Positions 9,123-18,987 of a DNA stretch of 64,000 nt are shown here, one piece after another (the stretch's first letter is position 1; every line of letters begins with the position of its first letter). Under the pieces are notes generated by a model. The model ran no database searches. It was not told where the DNA came from and worked only from the letters and a program-made list of their open reading frames with translations. Both the position numbers and the translations under genes were made by a program. This DNA comes from Massilia sp. PAMC28688 (GTDB taxonomy: Bacteria; Pseudomonadota; Gammaproteobacteria; Burkholderiales; Burkholderiaceae_D), in contig NZ_CP080378.1 in NCBI RefSeq assembly GCF_019443445.1, positions 3,162,001-3,226,000 on the forward strand, written 5' to 3'.

Positions 9123-10028
9123 ATGTCAATCTTTATCGCTAAAAATGTTGCGGCGCGACAATCGAACTTGGCCCGTGGTGTGATTCCCCTGTTTTTCGTT
9201 TTATTGTGGAGTACCGGCTTTATCGTGGCCAAATTCGGCCTGCCGTACGCGCCACCGCTGACCTTTATCCTGCTGCGCTGCCTGTGTGTGCTGTTGCTGC
9301 TGATGCCGGTCGTGTTGTTCTGGAAGGCACCGTGGCCGACGGGCCAAGTGGGCCACATTGCCGTGGCCGGATTGCTGCTGCAGGCAGGCTACCTCGGCGG
9401 CGTGTGGTGTGCGATCAAGCTCGGCATGCCGGCCGGCTTGACGGCCCTGATCGTCGGCATGCAGCCCATTCTGACTGCCGCTGCGGCGCCCCTGATCGGT
9501 GAATCGGTCCGCGCCCGCCAGTGGATCGGTCTCGTGCTGGGCCTGGCGGGCGTGGCCCTGGTGGTGTATGCGAAAATAACGCTGGTGGGCTTGTCCACGC
9601 TGGCCATTGTCTATTGCTTGCTGGCGCTGCTGTGCATCACGGCCGGTACCATGTACCAGCGCCATTATTGCCCTCGCTTCGATCTGCGTAGCGGGACCGT
9701 GATCCAGTTTGGCGCCACGGCGCTGCTGATGCTGCCCCTGGCCATGGCCTTCGAGCAGCTGGACTGGCGCCTGTCCTCGGTGCAGTGGACACCGCGCTTC
9801 ATTGGCGCACTGTTGTGGTCTGTACTGGCGCTGTCGATCGGGGCATTGTTCCTGCTGTTTAAGCTGCTGCGGCGCAGCGAGGCGACGGTCGTGACCAGCC
9901 TGATGTACCTGACCCCGCCCACCACGGCCGTCATGGCCTGGCTGATGTTTGGAGAAGCGTTCAGTCTGCTTGGGGCGGCCGGCATGGCCGTCGCCGTGCT
10001 GGGCGTCGTGTGTGTTGTAAAAAAATAG
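9123..10028 (+). CDS. EamA/DMT family transporter
   Basis: The 301-residue protein has about ten membrane segments in two EamA repeats (FFVLLWSTGFIVAKFGLPYAPP and the second half ending PPTTAVMAWLMFGEAFSLLGAAGMAVAVLGV). The family exports amino acids, metabolites or drugs; the substrate cannot be told from sequence. The start at 9123 gives a normal first membrane segment. Its 3' end lies 8 bases before the nitroreductase start, so the two genes are probably co-transcribed. Confidence 0.85.
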   Translation: MSIFIAKNVAARQSNLARGVIPLFFVLLWSTGFIVAKFGLPYAPPLTFILLRCLCVLLLLMPVVLFWKAPWPTGQVGHIAVAGLLLQAGYLGGVWCAIKLGMPAGLTALIVGMQPILTAAAAPLIGESVRARQWIGLVLGLAGVALVVYAKITLVGLSTLAIVYCLLALLCITAGTMYQRHYCPRFDLRSGTVIQFGATALLMLPLAMAFEQLDWRLSSVQWTPRFIGALLWSVLALSIGALFLLFKLLRRSEATVVTSLMYLTPPTTAVMAWLMFGEAFSLLGAAGMAVAVLGVVCVVKK

Positions 10029-10036
10029 GAGTAGCA

Positions 10037-10732
10037 ATGATCGTGAGTCAAGAGCAGGACATTGTCGATGCGGCCATCACAAGCCGCCGGTCCATCCGCG
10101 CCTTTCTGCCCGACCCGGTGGCCCGCGAAGATATCGAGCGCATCCTGGCAGTGGCGGCACGGGCGCCGTCGGGCACCAATACCCAGCCGTGGAAAGTCCA
10201 TGTTCTCACCGGCCAGCGCAAGGCTGACTTGTCGGCCGCAATCCTGGCCGCGCACGACAATCCGGCCGTCGCTGCCACCCACACCGAAGAGTACGCCTAT
10301 TATCCGCGCGAGTGGGTGTCGCCCTATATTGACCGGCGCCGCAAGGTGGGCTGGGATTTGTATGCCCTGCTGGGTCTCACGCGTGAGGACAAGGCTGGCA
10401 TGCATGCCCAGCATGGCCGCAATTACCGCTTTTTCGATGCACCCGTGGGATTGATCTTTACCATCGACCGGGTGCTGGAGCAGGGGTCCTGGCTCGACTA
10501 TGGCATGTTCTTGCAAAACGTCATGATCGCCGCGCGCGGCAGGGGGCTGGCCACTTGTCCGCAGGCCGCCTTTACGCAATATCACAAGATCATTGAGGCG
10601 CAGCTGGCCTTGCCGGACAGTGAAATGGTAGTGTGCGGAATGGCGCTTGGCGTAGCCGATCCGTCCAGAATTGAAAGCACGCTGGTCACCGAGCGCGCAG
10701 CCGTGAGCGAATTCGCCCGCTTCCACGGCTGA
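10037..10732 (+). CDS. Nitroreductase family protein
   Basis: This 231-residue FMN-binding oxidoreductase carries the nitroreductase hallmarks ITSRRSIRAFLPDPV, AARAPSGTNTQPWKVHVL and a late GRGLATCPQAAF. Such enzymes reduce nitroaromatics, quinones or flavins with NAD(P)H. The start at 10037 (MIVSQEQD) follows TAGGAGT; an upstream start would overlap the transporter. Physiological substrate unknown. Confidence 0.9.
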   Translation: MIVSQEQDIVDAAITSRRSIRAFLPDPVAREDIERILAVAARAPSGTNTQPWKVHVLTGQRKADLSAAILAAHDNPAVAATHTEEYAYYPREWVSPYIDRRRKVGWDLYALLGLTREDKAGMHAQHGRNYRFFDAPVGLIFTIDRVLEQGSWLDYGMFLQNVMIAARGRGLATCPQAAFTQYHKIIEAQLALPDSEMVVCGMALGVADPSRIESTLVTERAAVSEFARFHG

Positions 10733-10817
10733 GTGCTGATCGAACGGCCCGCCGCATGCGTCACGTCGGCGGCTTGCCATGTTCACCAGGAATGAGGTTG
10801 ACCTTGGACTCAATCAA

Positions 10818-10833
10818 TATGATTGCGATCACA
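10818..10833. promoter_or_regulatory. CRP/FNR-like palindrome upstream of pbpG
   Basis: The minus-strand reading TGTGATCGCAATCATA matches TGTGA-N6-TCACA at 9 of 10 positions. It lies about 140 bases before pbpG and just upstream of TAAAAT (10834-10839). Which regulator binds, if any, is unknown. Confidence 0.3.
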
Positions 10834-10966
10834 TAAAATATCGCTTCCATAATGAATCGTTGCGCTGCTGCAAAATTCGTGTCCCACACGATTGGATTCG
10901 CTTGCGCTCATCTGCTGCTTTGTTAGACTGCGATGAGCCTGCACCACTGCCGTAAAGGATTCCCCG

Positions 10967-12079
10967 ATGTACAAGCTTGTTCTGAGCGCCCTCGTTTCCA
11001 TGATGTTTGCCCTGACGCCACCGGCCAGTGCAGCGCGCGCTGACAGCGGTGTCAAGGTAACAAAAGTCAAGAAGGCCACTGCCGGCAAAGCCCGTTTCAA
11101 GCGGCGCGAGGCAGTTGCGCGCCAGTCGGCCGCACCGCGCGGCGAGAAAATTCGCCGCGTGATCACGGTGCGCGGCAAGCGCAAGGTGGTCTACCAGCGC
11201 GCCGAGAGCACCCGCACCTATGCGGCGCCCGTGGTGCGCATGACCGCTGGCGACCGCGCCGGCCTGAACCTGACGCGCGATCCGCTCGACCTCGCGTCGA
11301 GCGTGGCGCTGGTGCTGGACCAAAACAATTCTGAAGTATTGTTTGAAAAGAACGCCAATATCGCCTTGCCGATCGCGTCGATCACCAAACTCATGACCGG
11401 CCTGATCGTGGTGGAAGCGAACCAGGACATGGACGAAGTGCTGACGCTGACCGACGACGATGTCGACCGTGAAAAGTTCACCGGCTCGCGCCTGCGGCTG
11501 GGCACGCGCATGACGCGGGGCGAATTGCTCCATCTCGCATTGATGAGTTCTGAAAACCGCGCGGCCGCAGCCCTGGGGCGCAATTATCCGGGCGGAGTGC
11601 AGGGTTTTGTTGCAGCCATGAATGCCAAGGCGATCGAGCTGGGCATGATGGATACCCGCTACGTCGATTCCAGTGGCTTGTCGAGCCGCAATGTCGCCAG
11701 TGCGCGCGACCTGGGCAAACTGGTATCGTATGCTTATCAAAAGCCCTTGCTGCGCCAGTATTCGACCGATCCGAATTCGGTGGTCCATGCCGGTGGCCGC
11801 ACCCTGCAGTACAACAATACCAACTACCTGGTGAAGATGCCGGACTGGGACATTGGCTTGCAAAAGACTGGCTTCATCAATGAAGCGGGACGCTGCCTGG
11901 TGATGCAGGCCATGATCCAGGGCCGCGCCGTGATCATGGTATTCCTCGATTCAAAGGGCAAGCAGTCACGCACGGCGGACGCCGGCCGCGTCAAGCGCTG
12001 GCTGGAGGCGTTCGTGCCCGAAAGCAGCATGAGCATTATCCGCTCACAGCCCGCCTCCGGTATAACCGAGGGTGGCTGA
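10967..12079 (+). CDS. pbpG: D-alanyl-D-alanine endopeptidase (PBP7-type)
   Basis: This 370-residue S11-family serine peptidase cleaves D-Ala-DAP crosslinks in periplasmic peptidoglycan. An N-terminal signal peptide (residues 1-22) is followed by a basic linker (~25-85). The catalytic domain has SITK (Ser138, Lys141), SEN and KTG motifs in the right order. The linker is longer and more Lys/Arg-rich than in E. coli PbpG. The last 36 bases overlap the end of the convergent IclR gene. Confidence 0.93.
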   Translation: MYKLVLSALVSMMFALTPPASAARADSGVKVTKVKKATAGKARFKRREAVARQSAAPRGEKIRRVITVRGKRKVVYQRAESTRTYAAPVVRMTAGDRAGLNLTRDPLDLASSVALVLDQNNSEVLFEKNANIALPIASITKLMTGLIVVEANQDMDEVLTLTDDDVDREKFTGSRLRLGTRMTRGELLHLALMSSENRAAAALGRNYPGGVQGFVAAMNAKAIELGMMDTRYVDSSGLSSRNVASARDLGKLVSYAYQKPLLRQYSTDPNSVVHAGGRTLQYNNTNYLVKMPDWDIGLQKTGFINEAGRCLVMQAMIQGRAVIMVFLDSKGKQSRTADAGRVKRWLEAFVPESSMSIIRSQPASGITEGG

Positions 12080-12826
12080 AATCTGGCGGGCGGTCGTCAC
12101 CAGGTCGTCCAGCCATTCTTCCTGCAAGCGGTCGGCCGGCGCCGAGATCGACAGGCCCGCCACCAGCTTGGCCGAGTCATCATAAATGCCTGCCGCCATA
12201 CAGCGCACACCCAGTTCCAGTTCTTCATTGTCGCGCGCATAGCCGCGCGTGCGCACCAGGCTCAGCTCCCGCTCGAGCTTGCCCAAATCCGTGATCGAGT
12301 TCTTGTTATGTCCCGCCAGCCCGGTACGGGTGGCGTAGGCGCGAATGGCTTTTGGTTCGTCCACCGACAGGAACAGCTTGCCCGTGGAAGTCAGGTGCAG
12401 CGGCCCGCGCCCGCCAATGGCGCGCACCACCTGCATGCCGGAGCGCTCCGAAAACGCACGGTCGATATACACAATTTCGTCGCCCTGGCGCACCGACAGA
12501 TTGATGGTCTGCTGGGTCTTCTTGTGCAGCGAGCGCATGAAGTCGAGCGCCGCTTCGCGCACCGACAGGCGGCTCTTGACCACGTTGCCCAGCTCCAGCA
12601 GGCGCATCCCCAGGCGGTAGGTGCCCGGTTCGACCCGGTCCACAAAACGCGTGATCACCATGTCATTGAGAATGCGGTGCGCCGTCGATGGATGCAGTCC
12701 GGAGACCTTGGACAACTCCTTGAGGCTGACGGGGTCGGTATAGTTGGCCAGGGCATCGAGCAGGGCGACCATGCGTTCGATGACCTGGATCGAGGTCTTT
12801 GGCGCTTCTAGGTTGTCGATTTTCAT
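12044..12826 (-). CDS. IclR family transcriptional regulator
   Basis: The 260-residue protein has an N-terminal winged helix (residues ~13-70, LKELSKVSGLHPSTAHRILNDM) and a C-terminal IclR effector domain (GRGPLHLTSTGKLFL, ELGVRCMAAGIYDDSAKLVAGLSISAP). IclR proteins usually control catabolic genes near them, but no catabolic operon is adjacent, so the target is unknown. Tail-to-tail overlap with pbpG; the start is 163 bases from the divergent dgkA. Confidence 0.93.
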   Translation of the reverse strand: MKIDNLEAPKTSIQVIERMVALLDALANYTDPVSLKELSKVSGLHPSTAHRILNDMVITRFVDRVEPGTYRLGMRLLELGNVVKSRLSVREAALDFMRSLHKKTQQTINLSVRQGDEIVYIDRAFSERSGMQVVRAIGGRGPLHLTSTGKLFLSVDEPKAIRAYATRTGLAGHNKNSITDLGKLERELSLVRTRGYARDNEELELGVRCMAAGIYDDSAKLVAGLSISAPADRLQEEWLDDLVTTARQISATLGYTGGGL

Positions 12827-12989
12827 AATGTGGTTGGTGCGGTGCGGTATTTAATTTACTTTATACCATAATGTGAAAATGTGCGACAGATCCGGCTGCG
12901 GACCGCTGGTCCGGCAACTCTCTTGTGGCTGCCGGTGCACAGGCCGGGCATAATGCGGCATTGCATGTCAAATTGAAAACGAGATCCCG

Positions 12990-13373
12990 ATGGAACCTGT
13001 CAGCGAATTCAAAAGCAAACGAGGCCTGGGCCGTATCCTGCCTGCCGCCGGCTATGCCATGGACGGCTTGAAAGCGGCGTACCGCAACGAACACGCCTTC
13101 CGCCAGGAAGTGGTGGTGGTCGTGATTGGCGTGATCATCGCCATGTCGCTCAGCATTTCCGGGTTCCAGAAGCTGCTGCTGATTGGTTCCTTGCTGTTTG
13201 TGCTGATCGTGGAGCTGTTCAATTCCGCGATCGAAGCCATCGTCGATCGTATCTCCCTGGAACGCCATCCCTTGTCCAAGAATGCCAAGGATATGGGCAG
13301 CGCTGCGGTGATGCTCGCTATCCTGTTCGCCGCCGCCGCCTGGGCAGTGGTGCTGTACAGCCGCTTCTACTAA
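12990..13373 (+). CDS. dgkA: Diacylglycerol kinase
   Basis: This 127-residue integral membrane kinase phosphorylates diacylglycerol to phosphatidate, recycling lipid from membrane-derived oligosaccharide synthesis. It has three membrane segments and the family motifs NEHAFRQE and ELFNSAIEAIVDR followed by KNAKDMGSAAV, which hold the active-site Glu and Asp residues. Length agrees with E. coli DgkA (122). Confidence 0.96.
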   Translation: MEPVSEFKSKRGLGRILPAAGYAMDGLKAAYRNEHAFRQEVVVVVIGVIIAMSLSISGFQKLLLIGSLLFVLIVELFNSAIEAIVDRISLERHPLSKNAKDMGSAAVMLAILFAAAAWAVVLYSRFY

Positions 13374-13465
13374 GTACGCCCGCCCACGGTCCGCCCGTTC
13401 AGCACTGGCGTGCCGGCGTGCCACATACTCCCATGAACGCCCGGGCGCAAGCCATGCAAGTGAGG

Positions 13466-13496
13466 TGTTGCGCTGCCCTGCGCAACAGGACACAAT
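13466..13496 (+). promoter_or_regulatory. Peroxiredoxin promoter with embedded palindrome
   Basis: TTGCGC (13468-13473), 17 bases, CACAAT (13491-13496) is a weak promoter match 61 bases before the gene. A perfect inverted repeat, TGTTGCGC / GCGCAACA with a 6-base spacer (13466-13487), covers the -35 element and most of the spacer, the position of a repressor or class II activator site. Confidence 0.4.
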
Positions 13497-13557
13497 AGGT
13501 GTCTGGCTTTTTCGGCACGATTGCATTCTTTCATTCATTCATTTAACGGAGAAACAT

Positions 13558-14196
13558 ATGTCATTACGCCTTGGTGATACCGCCCCGGATTTTGAGCAAG
13601 ATTCCTCTGTCGGGCCGATCAAGTTTCATGAATGGGCAGGCAATTCGTGGGTGGTCCTGTTTTCGCATCCCGCCGATTTCACGCCCGTGTGCACCACCGA
13701 GCTGGGCCTGACCGCCAAGCTCAAGCCGGAATTTGACAAGCGCAACGTCAAGGCAATTGCCCTGTCGGTTGATGCGACCGAGAGCCACCTTGGCTGGATC
13801 AAGGATATTGAAGAAACGCAGCAGACGGTGGTGGGTTTCCCCATCATTGCCGACGCCGACCGCAAGGTGGCCACGCTGTACGACATGATCCACCCCGAGC
13901 AGTCGGCCACGGCCACCGTGCGCTCGCTGTTCGTGATCGATCCGAACAAGAAGATCCGCCTGTCCATTACCTATCCCATGAGCACGGGACGCAACTTCGA
14001 CGAAGTGCTGCGCGTCATCGACGCCCTGCAGCTGACCGATGCCCATACCGTGGCCACGCCGGGCAACTGGAAAGATGGCGATGACGTCATCATTCCGCTG
14101 ACGGTGCAGGACCCTGACGTGCTCAAGCAAAAGTATCCGAAAGGTTTCACCGCTGTCCGTCCCTACCTGCGCGTGACACCACAGCCAAACAAATAA
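13558..14196 (+). CDS. 1-Cys peroxiredoxin (Prx6 type)
   Basis: This 212-residue thiol peroxidase reduces hydrogen peroxide and organic peroxides. The peroxidatic cysteine is Cys45 in FTPVCTTELG, and the C-terminal Prx6-type extension has NWKDGDDVIIPLTVQD. No resolving cysteine is evident. The ATG at 13558 follows ACGGAGA; an upstream in-frame start would run through the predicted promoter. It is monocistronic, with a palindrome over its promoter. Confidence 0.95.
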   Translation: MSLRLGDTAPDFEQDSSVGPIKFHEWAGNSWVVLFSHPADFTPVCTTELGLTAKLKPEFDKRNVKAIALSVDATESHLGWIKDIEETQQTVVGFPIIADADRKVATLYDMIHPEQSATATVRSLFVIDPNKKIRLSITYPMSTGRNFDEVLRVIDALQLTDAHTVATPGNWKDGDDVIIPLTVQDPDVLKQKYPKGFTAVRPYLRVTPQPNK

Positions 14197-14334
14197 GCCC
14201 ATCGGCGGACGGGCCGGGCAGTCCCGGTCCGGCCCCGGGAGACTGTTTCTGTCCCGCGCATAAGCAAATAAGCTTTCTGTCGTTTGCAATACTGCCGAGC
14301 CCCTTTACCCTTGCAGCTACTTTAGGGGCTTTGC

Positions 14335-15108
14335 ATGAACACCACTTACATCATTTCCGGTTTCGCCGTTGGCCTGCTGGTCGGCATGACCGGCGTGGGC
14401 GGTGGTTCCCTCATGACGCCCATCCTCACGCTGATGTTCGGTGTCTCGCCCTCGGTTGCCGTCGGCACCGACCTGGCCTTTGCCTCCATTACCAAGACGG
14501 CGGGCACCTTCACCCACCGCCTGCGCGGAACGGTTCACTGGGATATCGTCAAGCTGCTGTGCATCGGCGCCTTGCCCGCTGCCGTGGCGACCACCCTGGC
14601 ATTGAAATATTTCGGCACGGTCGACCAGCGTGTCGGCCAGTTCATCCGCTATTCCATTGCCGTGTCGGTGATGCTGACCGTGGTGGCCATCCTGTTCAAG
14701 GGCAAAATGCTGGCCTGGCTCAATGCCCATCCCGAGCGCCAGCTGCACGGGCAGTCGCTCAGCCGCGCCACCGTCATCGCGGGGGCCGTGCTGGGCATAC
14801 TGGTCACGATCTCGTCAATTGGCGCAGGCGCGGTAGGCGCGACCTTGCTGGTCATGCTCTATCCGCGCCTTTCTTCAGCAGAGGTGGCGGGCACCGACAT
14901 TGCCTATGCCGTCCCGCTGACCGCCATTGCCGCCTTCGGCCACTGGTGGCTGGGGTCGATCAATTGGGCCCTGCTTGGCATGCTGCTCATCGGTTCCCTG
15001 CCCGGCATTACCATCGGCTCGTGGTTTGCCCGCGCCGTGCCGGAAAAATTCCTGCGGGGCTTGCTGGCCATGACCCTGACCGGCGTTGCGTTCAAGCTGA
15101 TGCACTAG
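14335..15108 (+). CDS. TSUP family (TauE/SafE) transporter
   Basis: The 257-residue protein has seven to eight membrane segments and two TSUP repeats: GLLVGMTGVGGGSLMTPIL and LVTISSIGAGAVGATLL. Members transport sulfite, sulfate, thiosulfate or organosulfonates. Its position directly before cysTWA-cysB supports a sulfur role, but the substrate and direction are not shown by sequence. The start is 138 bases after the peroxiredoxin gene. Confidence 0.88.
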   Translation: MNTTYIISGFAVGLLVGMTGVGGGSLMTPILTLMFGVSPSVAVGTDLAFASITKTAGTFTHRLRGTVHWDIVKLLCIGALPAAVATTLALKYFGTVDQRVGQFIRYSIAVSVMLTVVAILFKGKMLAWLNAHPERQLHGQSLSRATVIAGAVLGILVTISSIGAGAVGATLLVMLYPRLSSAEVAGTDIAYAVPLTAIAAFGHWWLGSINWALLGMLLIGSLPGITIGSWFARAVPEKFLRGLLAMTLTGVAFKLMH

Positions 15109-15153
15109 CAGGAATTCGGTCGCCTCCTCATACAAAAACCGACTATGGAAATG

Positions 15154-15210
15154 AGGAAAGCTTCGTTTCCTTTATGACTTCTTAGTGCGAATATTAGATC
15201 TCATTAGATC
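15154..15210 (+). promoter_or_regulatory. Candidate control region of the cys operon
   Basis: The 122-base gap before cysT holds an inverted repeat AGGAAA-GCTTCG-TTTCCT (15154-15171) and two direct repeats ATTAGATC at 15193-15200 and 15203-15210, exactly 10 bases apart. Such spacing puts two half-sites on one DNA face. CysB is the obvious candidate regulator because its gene ends the operon; binding is inferred. Confidence 0.4.
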
Positions 15211-15230
15211 AATACGTTATAAGAGGTCGT

Positions 15231-16070
15231 ATGCCCACCATTCCACGCAAGCCGCCCCGGGTTCTTCCCGGTTTTGGCTTGTCCCTCGGCTTCGCTATTT
15301 TTTACCTGGCCCTGATTGTCCTGATCCCGCTGTCGGCGGTGTTCTTGAAAACCTTCACCATGACCTGGGAAGCGTTCTGGAGCGCTGTGACATCCGACCG
15401 CGTCATGGCCTCCTACCGCCTCAGCTTTGGCGCGTCCCTGATTGCCGCTGGCATCAACGTCATCTTTGGCGCCATCGTGGCCTGGGTGCTGGTGCGCTAC
15501 CGGTTTCCCGGCAAGCGTCTGGTCGATGCGCTGGTGGACCTGCCGTTCGCGCTGCCGACCGCGGTCGCCGGCATCACCCTGGCGGCACTGTATTCGGCCA
15601 ATGGCTGGATTGGCCGGTACCTGGAAGCGGTGGGCTGGAAGGTGGCATTCACGCCCGTGGGGGTAGTGGTGGCGCTGACCTTCATTGGACTGCCGTTCGT
15701 GGTGCGTACCGTGCAGCCGGTGCTGGAAGACGCCGAACGTGAACTGGAAGAAGCGGCGGCCAGCCTCGGGGCTACGTCGGGCCAGACTTTCGTGCGCGTC
15801 ATCTTCCCGGCAATCATGCCGGCCATGCTCACCGGTTTCGCGCTGGCCTTTGCCCGCGCCACGGGCGAATACGGCTCCGTGATTTTCATCGCCGGGAATA
15901 TGCCGATGGTCTCCGAAATCACACCGCTTTTCATTATCACCAAGCTGGAACAGTACGATTATGCGGGAGCGACCGCGATCGCGGTGGTCATGCTGGTTGC
16001 CTCCTTCCTCATGCTGTTGACGATCAACCTGCTGCAGGCCTGGACGCGCAAACGGGCGGGCAAGAAATGA
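15231..16070 (+). CDS. cysT: Sulfate/thiosulfate ABC transporter permease CysT
   Basis: First membrane permease (CysU/CysT) of the sulfate importer, 279 residues, six membrane segments. The family motifs include [20 protein letters not shown] and the EAA loop [22 protein letters not shown], followed by [18 protein letters not shown]. An AAGAGG ribosome-binding site precedes the ATG. The stop overlaps the cysW start (ATGA). Confidence 0.96.
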   Translation: MPTIPRKPPRVLPGFGLSLGFAIFYLALIVLIPLSAVFLKTFTMTWEAFWSAVTSDRVMASYRLSFGASLIAAGINVIFGAIVAWVLVRYRFPGKRLVDALVDLPFALPTAVAGITLAALYSANGWIGRYLEAVGWKVAFTPVGVVVALTFIGLPFVVRTVQPVLEDAERELEEAAASLGATSGQTFVRVIFPAIMPAMLTGFALAFARATGEYGSVIFIAGNMPMVSEITPLFIITKLEQYDYAGATAIAVVMLVASFLMLLTINLLQAWTRKRAGKK

Positions 16071-16945
16071 GCGCCGCCATGAACAAACCATCGACCGTGC
16101 TCGAACCGGCGTGGGTCAGGCGCACGCTGCTCGCCATCGCTTTCGCTTTTCTCACGCTGTTCCTGCTGGTGCCCCTGGTGGCGGTGTTTGCCGAGGCGCT
16201 TGACAAGGGATGGGAAGCCTACGTGGCAGCGATTACCGATCCAGATGCCGTCTCGGCCATCAAGCTCACCTTGATTGCCGCCGCTATCGCGGTACCGCTT
16301 AACCTCGTGTTTGGTGTGAGCGCCGCGTGGGCGATCGCAAAGTTCGACTTCCGCGGCAAGAGTGTGCTGCTGACGCTTATTGACCTGCCGTTTTCGGTCT
16401 CGCCGGTGATTTCCGGCTTGATTTACGTACTTATCTTCGGCGCCCAGGGCTGGTTCGGGCCGTGGCTGGAAGAGCATGACATCAAGATCCTGTTTGCGGT
16501 GCCTGGCATCGTGCTGGCGACCGTGTTCATCACCTTCCCGTTCGTGGCGCGTGAACTGATTCCGCTCATGCAGTCGCAGGGTACCGAGGAAGAAGAGGCG
16601 GCGCTGGTGCTGGGCGCCTCCGGCTGGCGCACCTTCTGGCATGTCACCCTCCCCAACATCAAGTGGGGCCTGCTGTACGGCGTGATCTTGTGTAACGCCC
16701 GCGCCATGGGCGAATTCGGCGCGGTATCGGTGGTGTCCGGGCATATCCGCGGCCACACCAACACCATGCCGCTGCACGTGGAGATCCTCTACAACGAGTA
16801 CCAGTACGCGGCCGCCTTTGCCGTCGCCTCGCTGCTGGCGCTGCTGGCGCTCGTGACGCTGGCACTGAAATCTTTGATCGAATGGCGCCTGCGCCAGACC
16901 GACCCGGTCCAGGCAGAGGCGCGCAATCTGGAGCACGCATCATGA
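16067..16945 (+). CDS. cysW: Sulfate/thiosulfate ABC transporter permease CysW
   Basis: Second permease subunit, 292 residues, six membrane segments. Signatures are [20 protein letters not shown], the EAA loop [22 protein letters not shown], and [19 protein letters not shown]. It overlaps cysT at its start and cysA at its end by 4 bases each, so the three are translationally coupled. Confidence 0.97.
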   Translation: MSAAMNKPSTVLEPAWVRRTLLAIAFAFLTLFLLVPLVAVFAEALDKGWEAYVAAITDPDAVSAIKLTLIAAAIAVPLNLVFGVSAAWAIAKFDFRGKSVLLTLIDLPFSVSPVISGLIYVLIFGAQGWFGPWLEEHDIKILFAVPGIVLATVFITFPFVARELIPLMQSQGTEEEEAALVLGASGWRTFWHVTLPNIKWGLLYGVILCNARAMGEFGAVSVVSGHIRGHTNTMPLHVEILYNEYQYAAAFAVASLLALLALVTLALKSLIEWRLRQTDPVQAEARNLEHAS

Positions 16946-18015
16946 CCATTGAAGTACGCAACATCAACAAGCGTTTTGGGGACTTTGTCGCCCTCGACGA
17001 TGTGTCGCTGCAGTTCCCGCAGGGTGAACTGACAGCCCTGCTTGGGCCGTCCGGCTGCGGCAAGACCACGCTGCTGCGCATTATCGCAGGCCTGGAGCAT
17101 CCGGATGCGGGCCAGGTGCTGCTCGACGCACAGGATGCGTCGGCACGCCATGTGCGCGAGCGCCAGGTGGGTTTCGTGTTCCAGCACTATGCACTGTTCA
17201 AGCATATGAGCGTGTTCGAGAATGTGGCCTTCGGTCTGCGTGTCAAGCCGCGCAAGGACCGCCCGGGCGAGGCCCAGATCAGGGAAAAAGTCATGAAGCT
17301 GCTGGAGCTGGTGCAGCTGGACTGGCTGGCCGAGCGCTTCCCGCCGCAGCTCTCGGGGGGGCAGCGCCAGCGTATCGCCCTGGCCCGCGCACTGGCGGTG
17401 GAGCCACGCGTCCTGCTGCTCGACGAACCCTTCGGCGCGCTCGACGCCAAGGTACGCAAGGAACTGCGGCGTTGGCTGCGCCGCCTGCACGACGAACTGC
17501 ATGTCACCAGCATTTTCGTCACGCACGATCAGGAAGAGGCGCTGGAAGTGGCCGACCAGGTGGTCCTGATGAACAAGGGCAGGGTGGAGCAGCTTGGCGC
17601 GCCGGACCAGGTCTACAACCACCCCGCTTCGCCCTTCGTGTTCGGTTTCCTGGGTAATGTCAATCTGTTCCATGGCCGGGTACACGAGGGAGTGCTGGCC
17701 AGCGGCGACGTCAGCTTCACCGTGCCCGATCACGCCGGCGTGCAGGATGGCCGCGGTATCGCCTACGTGAGGCCGCACGAACTCGATATCGACCGCTACA
17801 CCCCTGGTGCAGAGGGCGTGGTCGTCAAGCTGCGCCGCGCGCATGCAATTGGTCCGCTGGCGCAGCTGGACCTGGAGCGCGCCGACAACGCCGAGCTCAT
17901 TGAAGCGGTCATCCCGAACGAGCGCTTCAGCCAGCTGCAGCTGAGGGAGGGCGACACCCTGGTGGTGCGGCCGCGGCGCATGCATGTATTCGTGGACCAG
18001 GGAGCATCGATATGA
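16942..18015 (+). CDS. cysA: Sulfate/thiosulfate ABC transporter ATPase CysA
   Basis: ATPase subunit energising CysTW, 357 residues. Walker A is GPSGCGKTT, the signature [15 protein letters not shown], Walker [13 protein letters not shown], and the switch histidine lies in [14 protein letters not shown]. The C-terminal ~120 residues form a TOBE-like regulatory domain ([14 protein letters not shown]). The ATG at 16942 overlaps the cysW stop and gives the standard [15 protein letters not shown] start. The end overlaps the cysB start by 4 bases. Confidence 0.97.
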   Translation: MTIEVRNINKRFGDFVALDDVSLQFPQGELTALLGPSGCGKTTLLRIIAGLEHPDAGQVLLDAQDASARHVRERQVGFVFQHYALFKHMSVFENVAFGLRVKPRKDRPGEAQIREKVMKLLELVQLDWLAERFPPQLSGGQRQRIALARALAVEPRVLLLDEPFGALDAKVRKELRRWLRRLHDELHVTSIFVTHDQEEALEVADQVVLMNKGRVEQLGAPDQVYNHPASPFVFGFLGNVNLFHGRVHEGVLASGDVSFTVPDHAGVQDGRGIAYVRPHELDIDRYTPGAEGVVVKLRRAHAIGPLAQLDLERADNAELIEAVIPNERFSQLQLREGDTLVVRPRRMHVFVDQGASI

Positions 18016-18953
18016 ACTTTCAACAACTGCGCTCAATACGCGAAACGGCACGCCGCGGCTATAACCTGACGGAGGTGGCCAACGCGCTGTTTACGTCGCA
18101 GCCAGGCGTGAGTCGCCAGATCCGCGAACTGGAAGAAGAGCTGGGCGTCGTTATATTCGAGCGCAACGGCAAGCGTCTGACCGGTCTCACGGAGCCGGGC
18201 AAAGGCATCCTCAAGATCATCGAGCGCCTGCTGGTGGAGGCGGAAAACCTGCAGCAGGCCAGCCTCGATTACGCGGGGCAGGACAGCGGCACGCTCACCA
18301 TCGCGGCCACCCACACCCAGGCACGCTACGCCTTGCCGAAAGTCGTGCAGTCATTTCGCCAGGATTTCCCCGAAGTGCGCATCGCGCTCCAGCAAAGTTC
18401 TCCCGAGCATATCGCGCAATGGGTTTTATCGGGCAAGGCCGACATCGGCATCGCCACCGAGGGCCTGTCGCAGTTCCCGGATCTGGTGTCGTTCCCGTGC
18501 TATCGCTGGAGCCACCTGGTGGTGGTGCCGGACGGGCATCCCCTGTTGAACCGCACGCCGATCCGGCTCGAAGACCTGGCCGCATTCCCGCTCATTACTT
18601 ACGACGTCGGCTTTACGGGCCGCGGTCATATCGATGCTGCGTTTGCAGCGGCGGGCGTGACCACCGACATCGTGCTGACGGCCATGGATTCGGACGTGAT
18701 CAAGCAGTACGTGTCGCTCGGACTGGGGGTGGGGATTGTCGCTTCGATGGCGTTTGACCACGGCCGCGACAAGGGCCTACGCGCGGTGGAGGCTTCGCAC
18801 CTGTTTGCGCCCAATGTCACACGGCTGGCGCTGCGGCGTGGAGCATACCTGCGCAAGTACGCCTACCATTTCATTTCGCAGTTCGCACCAGAGGTCTCGC
18901 GCGCCGAGATTGACCGGCTGGTGAACGAGGAAGCATTGCCGGGCCGCGATTGA
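18012..18953 (+). CDS. cysB: LysR-type sulfur assimilation regulator CysB
   Basis: This 313-residue LysR protein begins [20 protein letters not shown] with a helix-turn-helix at residues ~18-40 ([17 protein letters not shown]). Its effector domain has the CysB-type [11 protein letters not shown] variant ([15 protein letters not shown]) and [17 protein letters not shown]. CysB activates sulfate uptake and reduction genes when its inducer N-acetylserine is present. It is co-transcribed with cysTWA, as in other Burkholderiales. Cbl is a possible alternative name. Confidence 0.92.
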   Translation: MNFQQLRSIRETARRGYNLTEVANALFTSQPGVSRQIRELEEELGVVIFERNGKRLTGLTEPGKGILKIIERLLVEAENLQQASLDYAGQDSGTLTIAATHTQARYALPKVVQSFRQDFPEVRIALQQSSPEHIAQWVLSGKADIGIATEGLSQFPDLVSFPCYRWSHLVVVPDGHPLLNRTPIRLEDLAAFPLITYDVGFTGRGHIDAAFAAAGVTTDIVLTAMDSDVIKQYVSLGLGVGIVASMAFDHGRDKGLRAVEASHLFAPNVTRLALRRGAYLRKYAYHFISQFAPEVSRAEIDRLVNEEALPGRD

Positions 18954-18987
18954 AAGGGCGGCGTGGGTGTATCGCTGCCCTCAGGTC

